Program-made: the position numbers and the translations under genes
The notes under the pieces: model-generated
What the model saw: only the letters and a program-made list of their open reading frames with translations
What the model was told of the DNA's origin: nothing
Databases searched by the model: none
In this document: piece after piece, positions 63,471 through 64,000 of the stretch
Numbering within the stretch: position 1 is the first letter of the stretch
Layout of the letters: every line of letters starts with the position of its first letter
Assembly: GCF_000430545.1 (NCBI RefSeq)
Contig: NZ_KE387163.1
Span: 957,045-1,021,044, forward strand
Origin: Tenacibaculum ovolyticum DSM 18103
Lineage (GTDB): Bacteria > Bacteroidota > Bacteroidia > Flavobacteriales > Flavobacteriaceae
Direction: 5' to 3'
DNA: 64,000 bases

Positions 63471-64000
63471 ATGGAAATTGTTATTGCTAATAAATCACAT
63501 AGTATATACGCAAAAATTATCTGTGACACTATTGCAGAGTCTGCTAATGTTAGAGGTACAGGAATTGCTAAGCGTACACCTGAATATATCATAACTAAAA
63601 TAGAAAACGGCAATGCTGTTATCGCTTTAGAGAATGAGAAATTTGCTGGATTTTGTTATATAGAATCTTGGGGGCATGGAAAATTTGTTGCTAATTCAGG
63701 CTTAATTGTACATCCTAATTTCAGAAAACAAGGACTGGCTAAAAGAATAAAAGCAACCGTTTTTGAACATTCGAGAACAAAGTTTCCTTCAGCGAAAGTA
63801 TTTTCAATAACAACAGGTTTACCTGTAATGAAATTAAATAGCGATTTAGGATATAAACCTGTTACTTTTTCAGAATTAACAAATGATCAATCTTTTTGGA
63901 AAGGCTGTCAAACCTGTAAAAACTATGACGTTTTACAAAGAACAAAACAACAAATGTGTTTATGTACAGGCATGTTATACGATCCATCATTCAAAGAAAA
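63471..64000 (+). CDS. GNAT family N-acetyltransferase (partial, runs past window end)
   Basis: 176 codons are visible with no stop, so the gene continues past 64000. The acetyl-CoA-binding GNAT core shows VANSGLIVHPNFRKQGLAKR (motif A) preceded by KFAGFCYIES. After the core comes a Cys-rich tail, CQTCKNYDVL and QQMCLCTG, which could bind metal. In Flavobacteria a GNAT gene of this kind commonly starts the arginine biosynthesis cluster, before argG. The Arg-rich leader upstream supports that, so an N-acylglutamate-forming role is inferred. The genes beyond the window are not seen. Confidence 0.8.
   Translation, partial: MEIVIANKSHSIYAKIICDTIAESANVRGTGIAKRTPEYIITKIENGNAVIALENEKFAGFCYIESWGHGKFVANSGLIVHPNFRKQGLAKRIKATVFEHSRTKFPSAKVFSITTGLPVMKLNSDLGYKPVTFSELTNDQSFWKGCQTCKNYDVLQRTKQQMCLCTGMLYDPSFKE

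Overview
The window looks like a chromosomal segment of a low-GC marine member of the Flavobacteriaceae (Bacteroidota), probably close to Tenacibaculum or Polaribacter. The genus is inference from gene content and order. Evidence for the family: TAnnTTTG promoters in front of many genes, A-rich sequence instead of strong Shine-Dalgarno sites, a bacillithiol gene (bshA), a split transketolase, an OstA-like protein, a DUF3810 protein, and the fused hisIE and hisB genes. No rRNA, tRNA, CRISPR array, IS transposase or prophage was recognised.

Layout. 1-3.3 kb: a DJ-1/PfpI lipoprotein, an NAD(P)-binding protein, a Crp-type regulator and a methyltransferase. 3.4-10.7 kb: an accessory island with lipoproteins, a candidate polymorphic toxin followed by two paralogous lipoproteins (candidate immunity), a transglutaminase-like secreted protein, a ~120-bp direct repeat in front of its first and last + strand genes, and a cluster of TGTACA-core palindromes. 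10.7-18.1 kb: the complete histidine operon hisG-D-C-B-H-A-F-IE (minus strand) behind an attenuator whose leader peptide has six consecutive His codons. 18.3-23.2 kb: a TPR/LuxR-type regulator, a cysteine dioxygenase plus PLP decarboxylase pair that reads as hypotaurine synthesis, and a truncated paralogue of the methyltransferase. 23.3-34.8 kb: bipA, a mini LETM1-like protein, proline dehydrogenase, aroB, bshA, the N-terminal half of transketolase, a TPR/AraC regulator, an exported protein and dnaB. 34.9-41.6 kb: a DUF3810 protein, a lipoprotein, pepT, lysA, rpsF-rpsR-rplI and a fatty acid hydroxylase/sterol desaturase family protein. 41.7-45.8 kb: an ECF sigma factor, its candidate antisigma partner, an outer-membrane protein, and mqo. 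45.9-54.9 kb: relA/spoT, a Fur-family regulator, purA, a DinB-like protein, a second PLP decarboxylase, an OstA-like protein and a class III aminotransferase. 55.0-62.6 kb: the ilvE-D-B-N-C-A operon (minus strand). 62.6-64.0 kb: a divergent control region with two tandem Ile/Leu/Val-rich leader peptides, each followed by a terminator, reading toward ilvE, and an Arg-rich leader reading toward a GNAT-family gene cut by the window end.

The main theme is amino-acid biosynthesis under translational attenuation. His, branched-chain and probably arginine operons each have a leader peptide rich in the pathway product and terminator-like hairpins. In the his leader and both ilv leaders, the bases at the leader's end are complementary to the 5' arm of the terminator, which gives a complete attenuation circuit. 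The most novel-looking items are the double ilv attenuator, the toxin/lipoprotein module in the repeat-flanked island, the palindrome cluster, and the cysteine dioxygenase with a eukaryote-like Cys/Tyr pair next to a decarboxylase.
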